DNA of 64,000 bases from Algimonas ampicilliniresistens (GTDB lineage Bacteria > Pseudomonadota > Alphaproteobacteria > Caulobacterales > Maricaulaceae), in assembly GCF_030159955.1 (NCBI RefSeq), contig NZ_BSNK01000001.1, positions 62,001-126,000 on the forward strand, given 5' to 3'. The notes under the pieces were generated by a model. That model searched no databases. It worked only from the letters and a program-made list of their open reading frames with translations, and was not told the DNA's origin. Shown here in pieces: positions 43,563 to 51,985 of this stretch. The translations under genes were made by a program, and so were the position numbers. The first letter of the stretch is position 1. Each line of letters starts with the position of its first letter.

Positions 43563-44335
43563 TCCTCCGCCGTCTCACCCAACATATCGAAGACCAGAAC
43601 TGGTTCGCCGTCGCGGTTGATTTCCTCATCGTTGTGGTCGGCGTGTTCATCGGTATTCAAGTCGCGAACTGGAATGACGCGAAGTCCGAACGTGTGTTGG
43701 AACAACAGGTTTTGATCCACATTGCTGACGATATTAAGCTTGATCGAGTGCAGCTTGCCAATGGCCTCAACTTTGCGCGGCAAAATATCGTTACGGCGAA
43801 TTATGTGTTCGAGTTGGCGGGGTTGGATCCCGTGACGCAATTGAAACTGCCAATGGATGAAATATCGGCTCTCGATATTACCGCATCTATCATCCCGGCC
43901 CCAATAGAGCCTGTCCTGTCAGATATGGACCGACTTTGGTCGACAGCGGTTCTGCGTTTTTACCCAACTCAAAGCACATCTGCGTTGGATTCTCTGACAG
44001 CGGCTGGAAATCTCTCCCTCGTCAAAGATGCGGATATTGTCCGTCAACTTCAGCTATATCGGCAATTATGGTTGGGGCTGGAGCGGTCTCAAGATTCGAC
44101 CCTCAAAGCGTTTCGCGATCAGACCCTATTCGTGGGCCAAAAATTCGGTTTAAGCCCGTTTTCAGATGTTGCTCCCGATGAGTTGGCGACATTGATTGCG
44201 GATAATCCTGAACTTGCAGGCGCGCTCATGACGTTGACCGAATATACGATATTGCATCTTCGCCAGATCGAATCTCAGGATAAACGCGCGGACGAACTTT
44301 TAGCGTCGTTGCAGCAAAGACGCGACACTGACTGA
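43559..44335 (+). CDS. DUF6090-like membrane-anchored protein (paralogue 2)
   Basis: A 258-residue protein starting MILRRLTQHIEDQNWFAVAVDFLIVVVGVFIGIQVANWND; the first 40 residues are nearly identical to paralogue 1 while the periplasmic or cytosolic domain has diverged (VEQQ-like, IADDIKLDRVQLANGLNFARQ...). The N-terminal DNA is also strongly similar, so the pair arose by tandem duplication. The ATG sits in an ATGA with the stop of paralogue 1. Function is unknown. Confidence 0.8.
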   Translation: MILRRLTQHIEDQNWFAVAVDFLIVVVGVFIGIQVANWNDAKSERVLEQQVLIHIADDIKLDRVQLANGLNFARQNIVTANYVFELAGLDPVTQLKLPMDEISALDITASIIPAPIEPVLSDMDRLWSTAVLRFYPTQSTSALDSLTAAGNLSLVKDADIVRQLQLYRQLWLGLERSQDSTLKAFRDQTLFVGQKFGLSPFSDVAPDELATLIADNPELAGALMTLTEYTILHLRQIESQDKRADELLASLQQRRDTD

Positions 44336-44348
44336 TATTCAATCTGAT

Positions 44349-45509
44349 TTAATCCAGGCGAGCTTTCGCTGCCGCCAGCACGGCTGGATCGACATTCGCT
44401 TCCAGCCGCTCGCGTAAGATTGCTCGGTCTTCCTGATAGTCGTCCACTGTGCTGTCGCCAGATTTCAGCAGCCAATAGTAAGCCTCACCAAAATCTTGCT
44501 GAACGCCTTCGCCCTTGGCCAGCGTGAAGGCGTAGAGAAATGCGCCCTCCGTATCGCCGCCTTCGGCTGATTTTCGGAACCACGCGGCCGCTGCCGTATC
44601 ATCGCGCGGTACGCCGGCCCCTTGATAGACGAGTAAGCCGTAATCAGCCTGCGCCGCCGCATGTCCCGCGTTCGCGGCTTTGGCGAGCCAGAACGCGGAG
44701 CGTTCTTCGTTCGGCGTAATCTCAAAGGTCTGCGCATACATAATGCCCGCCGCATAGGCGGCGTCGGCGTCACCAGCATCAGCCGCCTGCTCATACAGTT
44801 CGAGCGCGCGTTTGGGGTCTGATTCTAGATAAGTGTCGGCCAGACGTTTGGTGGCGTCCTGATCGAAGGAGGCAACGGCGCGTTCCAGTAATGCGCGTTC
44901 CCCCTCCAGACTTTGCGGCACACCGCGTCCGGCCCGGTTCATCTCGGCCAGCGCGCGAGTGGCGTCGGTCCGACCGGCTTCAGACGCGCGCAACAGATAG
45001 GAGTATGCGTCGGCATCGGTGAGCCCGGCCTCTCCGGCCAACCCCATCTCGCCCAGTGCGATCAGCGCATCGGGATGGCCGCGGTTCGCGCCCATCGTAT
45101 AGAAACGCTTGGCCTCTAATAGATTGACGGACCCGGCTTCGCCTTTTCGTAGGATATGGCCGACCAAGACGGCGGCTTCGAGACTTCCGGCCTTGGCGGC
45201 GGTTTTGCCGAGACGGAGTGCCCGCGCTGTATCGCCAGTTTGGTAGGCGGTGATGGCCGTTTCAACGTCGGCTTCCGCTTGAATGGGTGATGTTGTCGGG
45301 ACGTTGGCGAAGGCCGTGTTTAAAGCGGGCTGAAGTCCTGACAGAGCGAGGACAGCGAGCGCACAGACGCCGCCGCGCCTGCTGGCCAGTCCCAGACCCC
45401 GGAGGATACGGCGATAAAGTCCGCCCCTGCTTTGATCACTGCTTTCGCATTGTCTGGCATAATTCCGCCAATCGCGACCACCGGTGTTTCCATGGCATGT
45501 TGCCACCAT
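44349..45509 (-). CDS. Sel1-repeat (TPR-like) exported protein, start uncertain
   Basis: A Sel1/TPR-like alpha-helical repeat protein (TAITAYQTGDTARALRLGKTAAKAGSLEAAVLVGHILRKGEAG, KRFYTMGANRGHPDALIALGEMGLAGEAG, ...). The repeats fill about residues 75-360. ATG 45509 is the first ATG, but it lies deep inside thiE and gives a long N-region before a signal-like segment GVCALAVLALSGLQPALNTAFA. No ATG, GTG or TTG is closer; CTG codons at 45395 or 45389 would give a normal signal peptide. Sel1 proteins scaffold protein interactions, often in the periplasm. Confidence 0.72.
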   Translation of the reverse strand: MVATCHGNTGGRDWRNYARQCESSDQSRGGLYRRILRGLGLASRRGGVCALAVLALSGLQPALNTAFANVPTTSPIQAEADVETAITAYQTGDTARALRLGKTAAKAGSLEAAVLVGHILRKGEAGSVNLLEAKRFYTMGANRGHPDALIALGEMGLAGEAGLTDADAYSYLLRASEAGRTDATRALAEMNRAGRGVPQSLEGERALLERAVASFDQDATKRLADTYLESDPKRALELYEQAADAGDADAAYAAGIMYAQTFEITPNEERSAFWLAKAANAGHAAAQADYGLLVYQGAGVPRDDTAAAAWFRKSAEGGDTEGAFLYAFTLAKGEGVQQDFGEAYYWLLKSGDSTVDDYQEDRAILRERLEANVDPAVLAAAKARLD

Positions 45510-45994
45510 GACAATATCTCCAACTCGGCGCGGGTTTTCGGCTCTTTTGTCGTCGTTTCGAAAAACGCGCCAAAGGCCACATAATCGGCGCCAGCGCCCG
45601 CCGCTTCAAAGGCGAGCTGTTTTGAATTGTGGCAGGTCACGCCGATAATGGCATCCCCACCTAGCAGCTCTCGCGATGACAAATAATCCATATCCTCTTG
45701 GCCGACATGGACCCCATCCGCGCCAACCTGATCAACCAAATCGGGCCGATCATTGAGGATAACGACTGTTCCGAGCCGCTGAGCCAACTCACATATGGGT
45801 TTGGCTGCCTGAACCAGTGCTGAATCCTCCAGATCTTTCAGGCGGATCTGCAGACAGGCGACCGGGGCCGCTGACAAGGCCGCTTCCAGCACAGTTAGAA
45901 ACGCTGGCACGTCATCAATCTTGGGCGGCGTAATGAGATAGAGCTGGCAGCCCGGCTCTTGTTGATCTGAATTGGATTTAGAAGCCTCTGACAT
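45320..45994 (-). CDS. thiE: Thiamine phosphate synthase ThiE
   Basis: ThiE joins HMP-PP and the thiazole phosphate to thiamine monophosphate. The 224-residue TIM-barrel shows CQLYLITPPKIDD, ACLQIRLKD, VVILNDRPDLVDQVGADGVHVGQEDMDYLSSREL, IIGVTCHNSKQLAFEAAGAGADYVAFGAFFETTTKEP and VVAIGGIMPDNAKAVIKAGADFIAVSSGVW, the phosphate-binding region. Its 3' end overlaps the start region of the Sel1 gene by about 190 bases if the Sel1 ATG is real. No other thi genes are adjacent. Confidence 0.95.
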   Translation of the reverse strand: MSEASKSNSDQQEPGCQLYLITPPKIDDVPAFLTVLEAALSAAPVACLQIRLKDLEDSALVQAAKPICELAQRLGTVVILNDRPDLVDQVGADGVHVGQEDMDYLSSRELLGGDAIIGVTCHNSKQLAFEAAGAGADYVAFGAFFETTTKEPKTRAELEILSWWQHAMETPVVAIGGIMPDNAKAVIKAGADFIAVSSGVWDWPAGAAASVRSLSSLCQDFSPL

Positions 45995-46103
45995 AGGGTC
46001 GAGCTAGTGCGGGGCGCGAGATCACGCAAGCATCAGACCCATTTTCCCTTTCCAGCCCGGCACATCTCGCCTTAGGGGTGTGGCAATCAAGGATGAGGTC
46101 ATC

Positions 46104-48521
46104 ATGCGTTATTTCTTTCTGGGTCTGACTGCCCTTTTGCTGACAAGCTGCGTTGCGGCCAGGGACACGAACGGGTCATCCGATCCATTGGCGGGTCTCG
46201 ATCAACGCGACGGTTTCCTCAATCTCCATGTTGATACGAATGATGGCCGGGTGCTGGTGCGTTTGCCCGAACCGGGTGAGGACGGGGTTGCACTGGAAGC
46301 GATCCATACGGCGCGGCTGACGTCGGGGCTTGGCTCTAATCCGGTTGGACTGGATCGTGGTTGGGGTGACAGCGGTAAGATCGTGATCTTTCGCAAGCGG
46401 GGCGGCAAAGTCCTGCTGGAACAGCCCAACCTGCGTTATCGTGCCAGTCCGGATAATCCGCTGGAAGAACGTGCTGTGGCTGAAAGTTTCGCGCCGTCTT
46501 TCCTCGCCAGCTTTGACATTGTCAGCCGCGACGGCGGTCTTGTCATCGATATGACGGATTTTCTGACCAGTGACGTGCTGGGTCTGCAGCAATATCTCAA
46601 AGACGCAGATCAGGGCAGTTTCTCGCTCAAGTCTGATCGGACGTTGATCGACACGGATAATGTGTTCAGCTTTCCCGATAATGCCGAATTTGATGTGTTC
46701 TTTACCTTGGAAACGTCAGACCCGGGCCGCGAAGTCGCGACGACGGCGGCGAATGGCAAAACGGCTACACTGATCCAACATCATAGTTTCGTGCGGCTGC
46801 CGGATGATGGCTATGTGCCACTTCTGTCTGATCCGCGCGCTGCCGCGATTGAAGAAGTGCATTATAATTATAGCGCGGCTCTGTCTGCGCCGATTGAGAC
46901 GCGGCTGGCGCGTCGTTACCGTTTGCAAAAGGATGCGGACGGCAACACCATCAAGCCTATTGTCGTCTATATTGACGGCGGCGCGCCAGAGCCGATCCGC
47001 AGTGCCTTAGTCGAAGGAGCTGCTTGGTGGGGCGAGGCCTTTACCGAGGCGGGCTATCCCGATGGCTACCGCGTCGAAATCCTGCCCGATGACGTCCATC
47101 CGCTGGATGTCAGATATACGGTCGTACAATGGGTTCACCGCCAGACGCGGGGTTGGTCTTATGGCGGCGGCGTGTCTGATCCGCGCACGGGCGAAATGCT
47201 CAAAGGTCACGTCAATCTCGGGTCTTTGCGCGTGCGTCAGGACCGGATGATATTTGAAGGCCTACTCGGCGCAGAGAAGACGGGCAGTGGTGATCTGGAT
47301 GATCCCGTACAGCTCGCCCTGATGCGCATTCGCCAGCTTTCCGCGCATGAAATCGGCCATTCGCTCGGCTTCATGCATAATTTCGCGGCCAGTTCGGATG
47401 ATAAGGCATCAGTCATGGATTATCCGGCGATGGACGTACGCCTAGTCGACGGCGAGCCGGATCTTTCTAACGTTTACGGGGTCGGGATTGGTGATTGGGA
47501 CAAGGTCACGGCGGATTGGCTTTATGGCGATCACACGCCCGAGGCGCGTGACGCCATTCTTGACGCGGCCTATGCGCGCGGTCTCTCTTATGTGGCTGAT
47601 AGCGATGGGCGCAGCAGCGGGACGGGCCATCCCGACGGCAGCGTGTGGGATAACGGCACGGATGCGGTAGCAACGCTGCGTGATGTTATGGCGATGCGGG
47701 CCTATGCGCTGGACCGGTTCGGACCGGACAATCTGCCTAACGGCTGGGCGCAGTCGAACCTGAACGCGGCCTTAGTGCCGATCTACCTCTATCATCGCTA
47801 CCAGACAGCGGCAGCGGCTAAGTCCATCGGTGGCGTCCGTTTCGATTATGGTCTGGCAGGTGAGGCGATGGCGGCAGAGATTGTACCGCCTGCGCGGCAA
47901 CGCGAAGCGTTACAGGCTGTGCTCTCGACCTTGGATCCAGCGGCATTGGATATTCCAGATACGGTTCTGAACCGACTGACACCGCGCCTCGGTAGCTTCT
48001 CTTTCGCCGATAGTGATCGCGAACTGTTTCGTGCCTCTGCTTATCCGGCCTTTGATGTTGTCGCCGCCGCAGATACGGCCGCCGATTTGACGTTTGATGC
48101 GCTGCTTCATCCGCGCCGTTTGTCGCGACTGGTTGAATTTCATCGCCGTGACGCCAGCAACCTTGGCATTGACGAATTGATGGTTCGGACCCGCAATGCC
48201 GTCATGGGTTTCCCGCGTGAGGGGCGGCAGGGCGAGATCGCGAACGCTGTGCGGGCACGCTTCGCTTATGCGCTCGTTGAGCTTCTCTCCGGCGATCATC
48301 CACCAGCCGTCAAGGCGGCGGCTGATCTCACTCTGGACAGATTGCGCGCAACTCTCACCCTGTCTAATGATCGCACCGATCAATGGTTGGCGGATGAAAT
48401 CGAGCGAATGAAGGCTGCCCCGCGTTCGGCCAAGAGCCTGATCCCGGCACCGAAGCTCTTGCCGCCGGGCAGCCCAATCGGGACCGCTGGTTTCCATGTG
48501 TCTGGGTTCCATGACAAATAG
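46104..48521 (+). CDS. Zinc-dependent metalloprotease lipoprotein (DUF5117/DUF4953)
   Basis: About 805 residues from ATG 46104, with GAGG upstream. The signal ends LLLTSC (Cys16). An N-terminal DUF5118/5117-like beta domain is followed by a metzincin-type site HEIGHSLGFMHN with HExxH at 415-419 and third His at 425. The sequence YNYSAALSAPIETRLARRYRLQ and AAWWGEAFTEAGYPDGYRVEIL match the DUF4953/5117 bacterial family. Secreted or surface peptide degradation is likely. Its last codons overlap the GFA gene start. Confidence 0.88.
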   Translation: MRYFFLGLTALLLTSCVAARDTNGSSDPLAGLDQRDGFLNLHVDTNDGRVLVRLPEPGEDGVALEAIHTARLTSGLGSNPVGLDRGWGDSGKIVIFRKRGGKVLLEQPNLRYRASPDNPLEERAVAESFAPSFLASFDIVSRDGGLVIDMTDFLTSDVLGLQQYLKDADQGSFSLKSDRTLIDTDNVFSFPDNAEFDVFFTLETSDPGREVATTAANGKTATLIQHHSFVRLPDDGYVPLLSDPRAAAIEEVHYNYSAALSAPIETRLARRYRLQKDADGNTIKPIVVYIDGGAPEPIRSALVEGAAWWGEAFTEAGYPDGYRVEILPDDVHPLDVRYTVVQWVHRQTRGWSYGGGVSDPRTGEMLKGHVNLGSLRVRQDRMIFEGLLGAEKTGSGDLDDPVQLALMRIRQLSAHEIGHSLGFMHNFAASSDDKASVMDYPAMDVRLVDGEPDLSNVYGVGIGDWDKVTADWLYGDHTPEARDAILDAAYARGLSYVADSDGRSSGTGHPDGSVWDNGTDAVATLRDVMAMRAYALDRFGPDNLPNGWAQSNLNAALVPIYLYHRYQTAAAAKSIGGVRFDYGLAGEAMAAEIVPPARQREALQAVLSTLDPAALDIPDTVLNRLTPRLGSFSFADSDRELFRASAYPAFDVVAAADTAADLTFDALLHPRRLSRLVEFHRRDASNLGIDELMVRTRNAVMGFPREGRQGEIANAVRARFAYALVELLSGDHPPAVKAAADLTLDRLRATLTLSNDRTDQWLADEIERMKAAPRSAKSLIPAPKLLPPGSPIGTAGFHVSGFHDK

Positions 48522-48903
48522 TCTGAAAACCTATCAGGGGCAGTGTCATTGCGGCGCTGTCCAGTTTGAATTCAGCGCGCCGGAGACGGTTGATGTCACC
48601 GACTGTAACTGCTCGCTTTGTCGTATGACGGGCTATGAGCATGTCTTCGTTGAAGAGGCTGATCTGAGATTTTTATCCGGGCGAGATCAGCTCGTATCTT
48701 ATAAATTCGGCACTAAAACGGCCGATCATCTTTTCTGCGGCACATGCGGGATCAAGCCGCTATACCGCCCGCGTAGCCATCCCGGCGCGTGGAGCGTGAA
48801 TGCGCGCTGTGTCGACGGGCTTAACGTGGCGCGACGGATTGGTTTTGATGGTCAGAACTGGGATGAGAGCATTGGCGGGCTGCACAAGTCGCTGGAGACC
48901 TAG
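48511..48903 (+). CDS. GFA/CENP-V family zinc protein
   Basis: About 130 residues from ATG 48511, overlapping the preceding gene by 11 bases. Zinc ligands are visible as GQCHCGAVQFEF, TDCNCSLCRMTG and FCGTCGIKPLYR, the signature of the glutathione-dependent formaldehyde-activating (Gfa/CENP-V) family. The true substrate is often unknown; Gfa speeds S-hydroxymethylglutathione formation. It sits 45 bases before the HAD gene start. Cytosolic. Confidence 0.93.
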   Translation: MTNSLKTYQGQCHCGAVQFEFSAPETVDVTDCNCSLCRMTGYEHVFVEEADLRFLSGRDQLVSYKFGTKTADHLFCGTCGIKPLYRPRSHPGAWSVNARCVDGLNVARRIGFDGQNWDESIGGLHKSLET

Positions 48904-48947
48904 CATTGCAGCGTGACACGACCACACCATCCGCTAAAGCCCCGCCC

Positions 48948-49799
48948 ATGACTGCCCAAACCTTCCAACCCATCTCTGGTCTTGCCGACATCGCGTTCGA
49001 GTATGATGCGATTTTCTGCGACATTTGGGGTGTGGTGCATAATGGGCGTCGGCCGAACTTTTCCGCCTGCGGTGCGCTAGAGCGCTATCGCGACGAGGTC
49101 GGCACAGTTGTGCTGATGTCCAACACTTCGCGACCCAGCGCTTACGTGCCTGAGAGTTTCGCGCAGTTGGAAATGCCGGATGGCTTTTTCGACGCCATCG
49201 TCACGTCGGGCGATGCGGTCGTCAATGAACTGGCGGGCCGATCACCGGGGCCGGCCTTTCTGATCGGTACAGTTGATCAGGAAGGCGAAGAGGGGTTCGG
49301 TCTGTTCGACCAAGTGCCGATGAATTTCGCGGATATGGACGATGCGGCTTTTGTCGTCTGTACGGGCCTTTATGATCATGGTGATGATCCGGAGAGTTAT
49401 GATGATCTGCTTGAAGACCTGATCGGTCGCGAACTGGAAATGGTGTGCACCAATCCGGACGTGAAAGTGCAGATTGACGGCCAAGAAGTCTGGTGTGCGG
49501 GCGCGATTGCGCAACTTTATGAGCGCATGGGTGGAACGGTTGTATATGGGGGTAAGCCACATCCGCCGATCTATCGTCTGGGTCGGGCTTGGCTTGAGGA
49601 GACGATGGGCTTTGCTCCAGACCGGATTCTGATGATTGGCGATAATCTGTTCACAGACGTGCTCGGCGCACAACGCGAAGGCATTGATTGCCTATTCATT
49701 CAGGACGGGCTTTACGGCAAAACAGTCGAGGAATTTCGTGCGCTGTGTGAGAAACACGGCGTATCGGCGCGATATCAAATGCCTGAACTGGCTTGGTAG
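48948..49799 (+). CDS. HAD-superfamily hydrolase, TIGR01459 (NagD-like)
   Basis: About 283 residues from ATG 48948. The HAD motif I is FCDIWGVVHNG (nucleophilic Asp), then the NagD-like cap region, LMSNTSRPSAYVPESF (motif II), VYGGKPHPPIY (motif III Lys) and MIGDNLFTDVLGAQREGID (motif IV). TIGR01459 proteins are found mostly in alphaproteobacteria with unknown substrates. A TTG at 48906 is in frame but has no support. It follows the GFA gene by 45 bases. Confidence 0.9.
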   Translation: MTAQTFQPISGLADIAFEYDAIFCDIWGVVHNGRRPNFSACGALERYRDEVGTVVLMSNTSRPSAYVPESFAQLEMPDGFFDAIVTSGDAVVNELAGRSPGPAFLIGTVDQEGEEGFGLFDQVPMNFADMDDAAFVVCTGLYDHGDDPESYDDLLEDLIGRELEMVCTNPDVKVQIDGQEVWCAGAIAQLYERMGGTVVYGGKPHPPIYRLGRAWLEETMGFAPDRILMIGDNLFTDVLGAQREGIDCLFIQDGLYGKTVEEFRALCEKHGVSARYQMPELAW

Positions 49800-49865
49800 T
49801 CACAATAAGAGCGGTCCAAGGTTTGTGCTTGGCTATGGCAAGCGTCGCTTTTATAACTCGCGGTC

Positions 49866-50300
49866 ATGGCTGATATTGTGAAATACTATTTGGACGATCT
49901 AAGCGTTGGAATGAGCGCGAGTACAACCGCGACCATTACCGCCGAAATGATCGATGCATTCGCCGACATTACGGGCGATCATAATCCGATTCATGTTGAT
50001 GAAGAGTATGCGAAGACCACGCAATTTGGTGGGCGAATCGCTCACGGTGCTTTGTCCGCCAGCTTCATCTCCGCTGTGCTCGGCAATGATTTGCCTGGAC
50101 CGGGCGCTATTTTCGTCGAACTTAATCTGCGCTTTCGCAAACCGGCCATGATCAATGATGTGGTCACAGCCGTCGCGACCATCGAAGAAATCAATGAGCG
50201 TACAGGTCGCGTAAAAATGAAATGCCATTGCGAAGTCGACGGCGTAAAAATCTGTCGCGGCGACGCGGGGGTGTTCGTGCAGAAACGACCGAATGACTGA
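49866..50300 (+). CDS. MaoC-family (R)-specific enoyl-CoA hydratase
   Basis: A 144-residue hot-dog-fold hydratase with the hydratase-2 motif FADITGDHNPIHVDEEYAKTT (catalytic Asp and His, about 36-56), RIAHGALSASFISAVLG and LRFRKPAMINDVVTAV. PhaJ-type enzymes convert trans-2-enoyl-CoA to (R)-3-hydroxyacyl-CoA for PHA or lipid metabolism. Acts in the cytosol. It fits with the thiolase at 9335, although no PHA synthase is in view. Confidence 0.93.
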   Translation: MADIVKYYLDDLSVGMSASTTATITAEMIDAFADITGDHNPIHVDEEYAKTTQFGGRIAHGALSASFISAVLGNDLPGPGAIFVELNLRFRKPAMINDVVTAVATIEEINERTGRVKMKCHCEVDGVKICRGDAGVFVQKRPND

Positions 50301-50342
50301 TATCGCGCCTCGCGAACCTGATAGAGGGCTGGAGATGGCGAG

Positions 50343-50948
50343 TTGAACGACGGGGTCGAAGCACTTTTGTTTGACCTAGGCGGGGTCGTCGTACCTTGGG
50401 TCGGGATCGACGCCATTGCAGATCATATTGGGCGAAGCCCGGCTGTCATTCATGAACAGTTTAATGCCTCGGACGTCCTTCGTGGATATCGGTTGGGCAC
50501 AGTCGATGATCAGAGCTTTCTGGACGAACTGAAAGCGCAATTCGATTTAGGGCAAGATCACGCCCAATTAGCAGCGGATTGGAATGGCTGGGTTAAGGCC
50601 CCATTTCCCGGCGTGGTTGAAGCCATCGAGTCCTTGCAGAACCGATTTCAAACGGCGTGCCTGTCCAACACGAACGCGATGCACTGGTCGCATTTGCATA
50701 AGATGTTCGATGTGCAAGGCCTGTTCGACCCTGCGCTCGCGTCACATGAAATGCACCTAGCCAAGCCTGATCCGGTGATCTTCCAAAGGGCGGTCGCGCG
50801 GCTGGGTCTGCCGGCCTCAAATATTCTGTTTTTTGATGATATGATGGACAATGTTTTGATGGCCCGCCAGATGGGATTGCGGGCGGAACATGTCGATTCC
50901 GCTCAGGGCGTCTTGCCTGTTCTCCAACGACTGGGGTTTGTTGCCTGA
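50343..50948 (+). CDS. HAD-superfamily phosphatase (YihX-like)
   Basis: A 201-residue HAD hydrolase; the start is a TTG at 50343 after GGAGATGGCGAG, because the ATG within that stretch hits a stop at once. It shows ALLFDLGGVVVPWVG (motif I, LFDLGGV), TACLSNTNAMHWSH (motif II), LASHEMHLAKPDPVIF (motif III) and ILFFDDMMDNVLMARQMGL (motif IV). YihX dephosphorylates glucose-1-phosphate; here the substrate is unproven. Its TGA overlaps the ribF ATG by one base. Confidence 0.9.
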   Translation: MNDGVEALLFDLGGVVVPWVGIDAIADHIGRSPAVIHEQFNASDVLRGYRLGTVDDQSFLDELKAQFDLGQDHAQLAADWNGWVKAPFPGVVEAIESLQNRFQTACLSNTNAMHWSHLHKMFDVQGLFDPALASHEMHLAKPDPVIFQRAVARLGLPASNILFFDDMMDNVLMARQMGLRAEHVDSAQGVLPVLQRLGFVA

Positions 50949-51889
50949 TGCGTTCATTTAATCGTTACACCGATTTGCCTGACGAAGTACGCGGCGCGGT
51001 TATAGCGCTTGGCAATTTTGACGGTCTGCACCGCGGTCACCAAGCCGTCATTGAGCAAGTGCGCAAGATCGCGGCACAGCATGAGGCTCCGATTGGAATT
51101 GGTCTGTTCCGACCCCATCCTTATCGTTACTTCAAACCGGATGCCCCGCCCTTCCGCCTGATGAGTTCGGGCCTCCGCGAAGGTGTACTCGGCGAATTGG
51201 GTGTTGATCTCTTATTTGAGCTACCGTTCGACGAAACGCTGCGCGACATGGACGATACCGAATTTGTTGAAACCGTTCTGCATCAGGGACTCGGTATTCG
51301 GCATGTCGTCGTGGGTGAGGATTATGGCTTTGGCAAAAATCGCTGCGGCAATGTCGAAAGCTTGAAACGTCTTTGCGACGAACGCGGAATTGGCGTGACA
51401 ACGGTATCTCCAGTCGGCTTGCATAAGATGTACGGCAAATATGGCTCGACCGAAATTCGCAAGGCCTTGCAACAAGGTGACGTGTTCCATGCCCAGCACA
51501 TGCTGTCGCGCCCGTGGATGGTGGACGGTGTTGTGGCCATGGGGCAGCAACGCGGGCGGACAATCGGTTTTCCGACGGCCAATCTCGACTTTGGCGATCT
51601 CGTCAGGCCAAAATTCGGGGTCTATGCCGTGGAATGCCACATTGCCGGTGAGGCGGAGTGGAGACCTGGTGTCGCCAATACCGGTACCCGCCCGACTGTG
51701 AATGGCGAAGAAGCCCGGCTAGAAGTCCACATTTTCGATTTTGACCAGGATATTTATGGTCAGCGCCTAATGGTCCGCTTCCGTAGTTTCATTCGTGAGG
51801 AAAAGAAGTTCGAAAGCTTCGAGGAATTACGCAAACAGATTGCGCGTGACGCCGATGGCGCGCGGGCAATTTTCGGTCTGCTGACATAA
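50948..51889 (+). CDS. ribF: Bifunctional riboflavin kinase/FAD synthetase RibF
   Basis: RibF makes FMN from riboflavin and FAD from FMN. The 313-residue protein has the N-terminal nucleotidyltransferase domain (ALGNFDGLHRGHQAVIE, VVGEDYGFGKNRCGNVESLK, about 20-160) and the C-terminal flavokinase domain (GRTIGFPTANLDF, GVYAVECHI, VANTGTRPTVNG, DIYGQRLMVRFRSFIREEKKFESFEELRKQIARDA). The start is coupled (TGATG) to the HAD phosphatase, as in many genomes. Confidence 0.96.
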   Translation: MRSFNRYTDLPDEVRGAVIALGNFDGLHRGHQAVIEQVRKIAAQHEAPIGIGLFRPHPYRYFKPDAPPFRLMSSGLREGVLGELGVDLLFELPFDETLRDMDDTEFVETVLHQGLGIRHVVVGEDYGFGKNRCGNVESLKRLCDERGIGVTTVSPVGLHKMYGKYGSTEIRKALQQGDVFHAQHMLSRPWMVDGVVAMGQQRGRTIGFPTANLDFGDLVRPKFGVYAVECHIAGEAEWRPGVANTGTRPTVNGEEARLEVHIFDFDQDIYGQRLMVRFRSFIREEKKFESFEELRKQIARDADGARAIFGLLT

Positions 51890-51985
51890 AAACACCCAAC
51901 CGTTGCTTGCAACGGATGTGTGTGGCAGGCGAATGGGAACACTGAGCGCGGGGACCGCTCGGACACGGCAAGGGGATATTATCCA

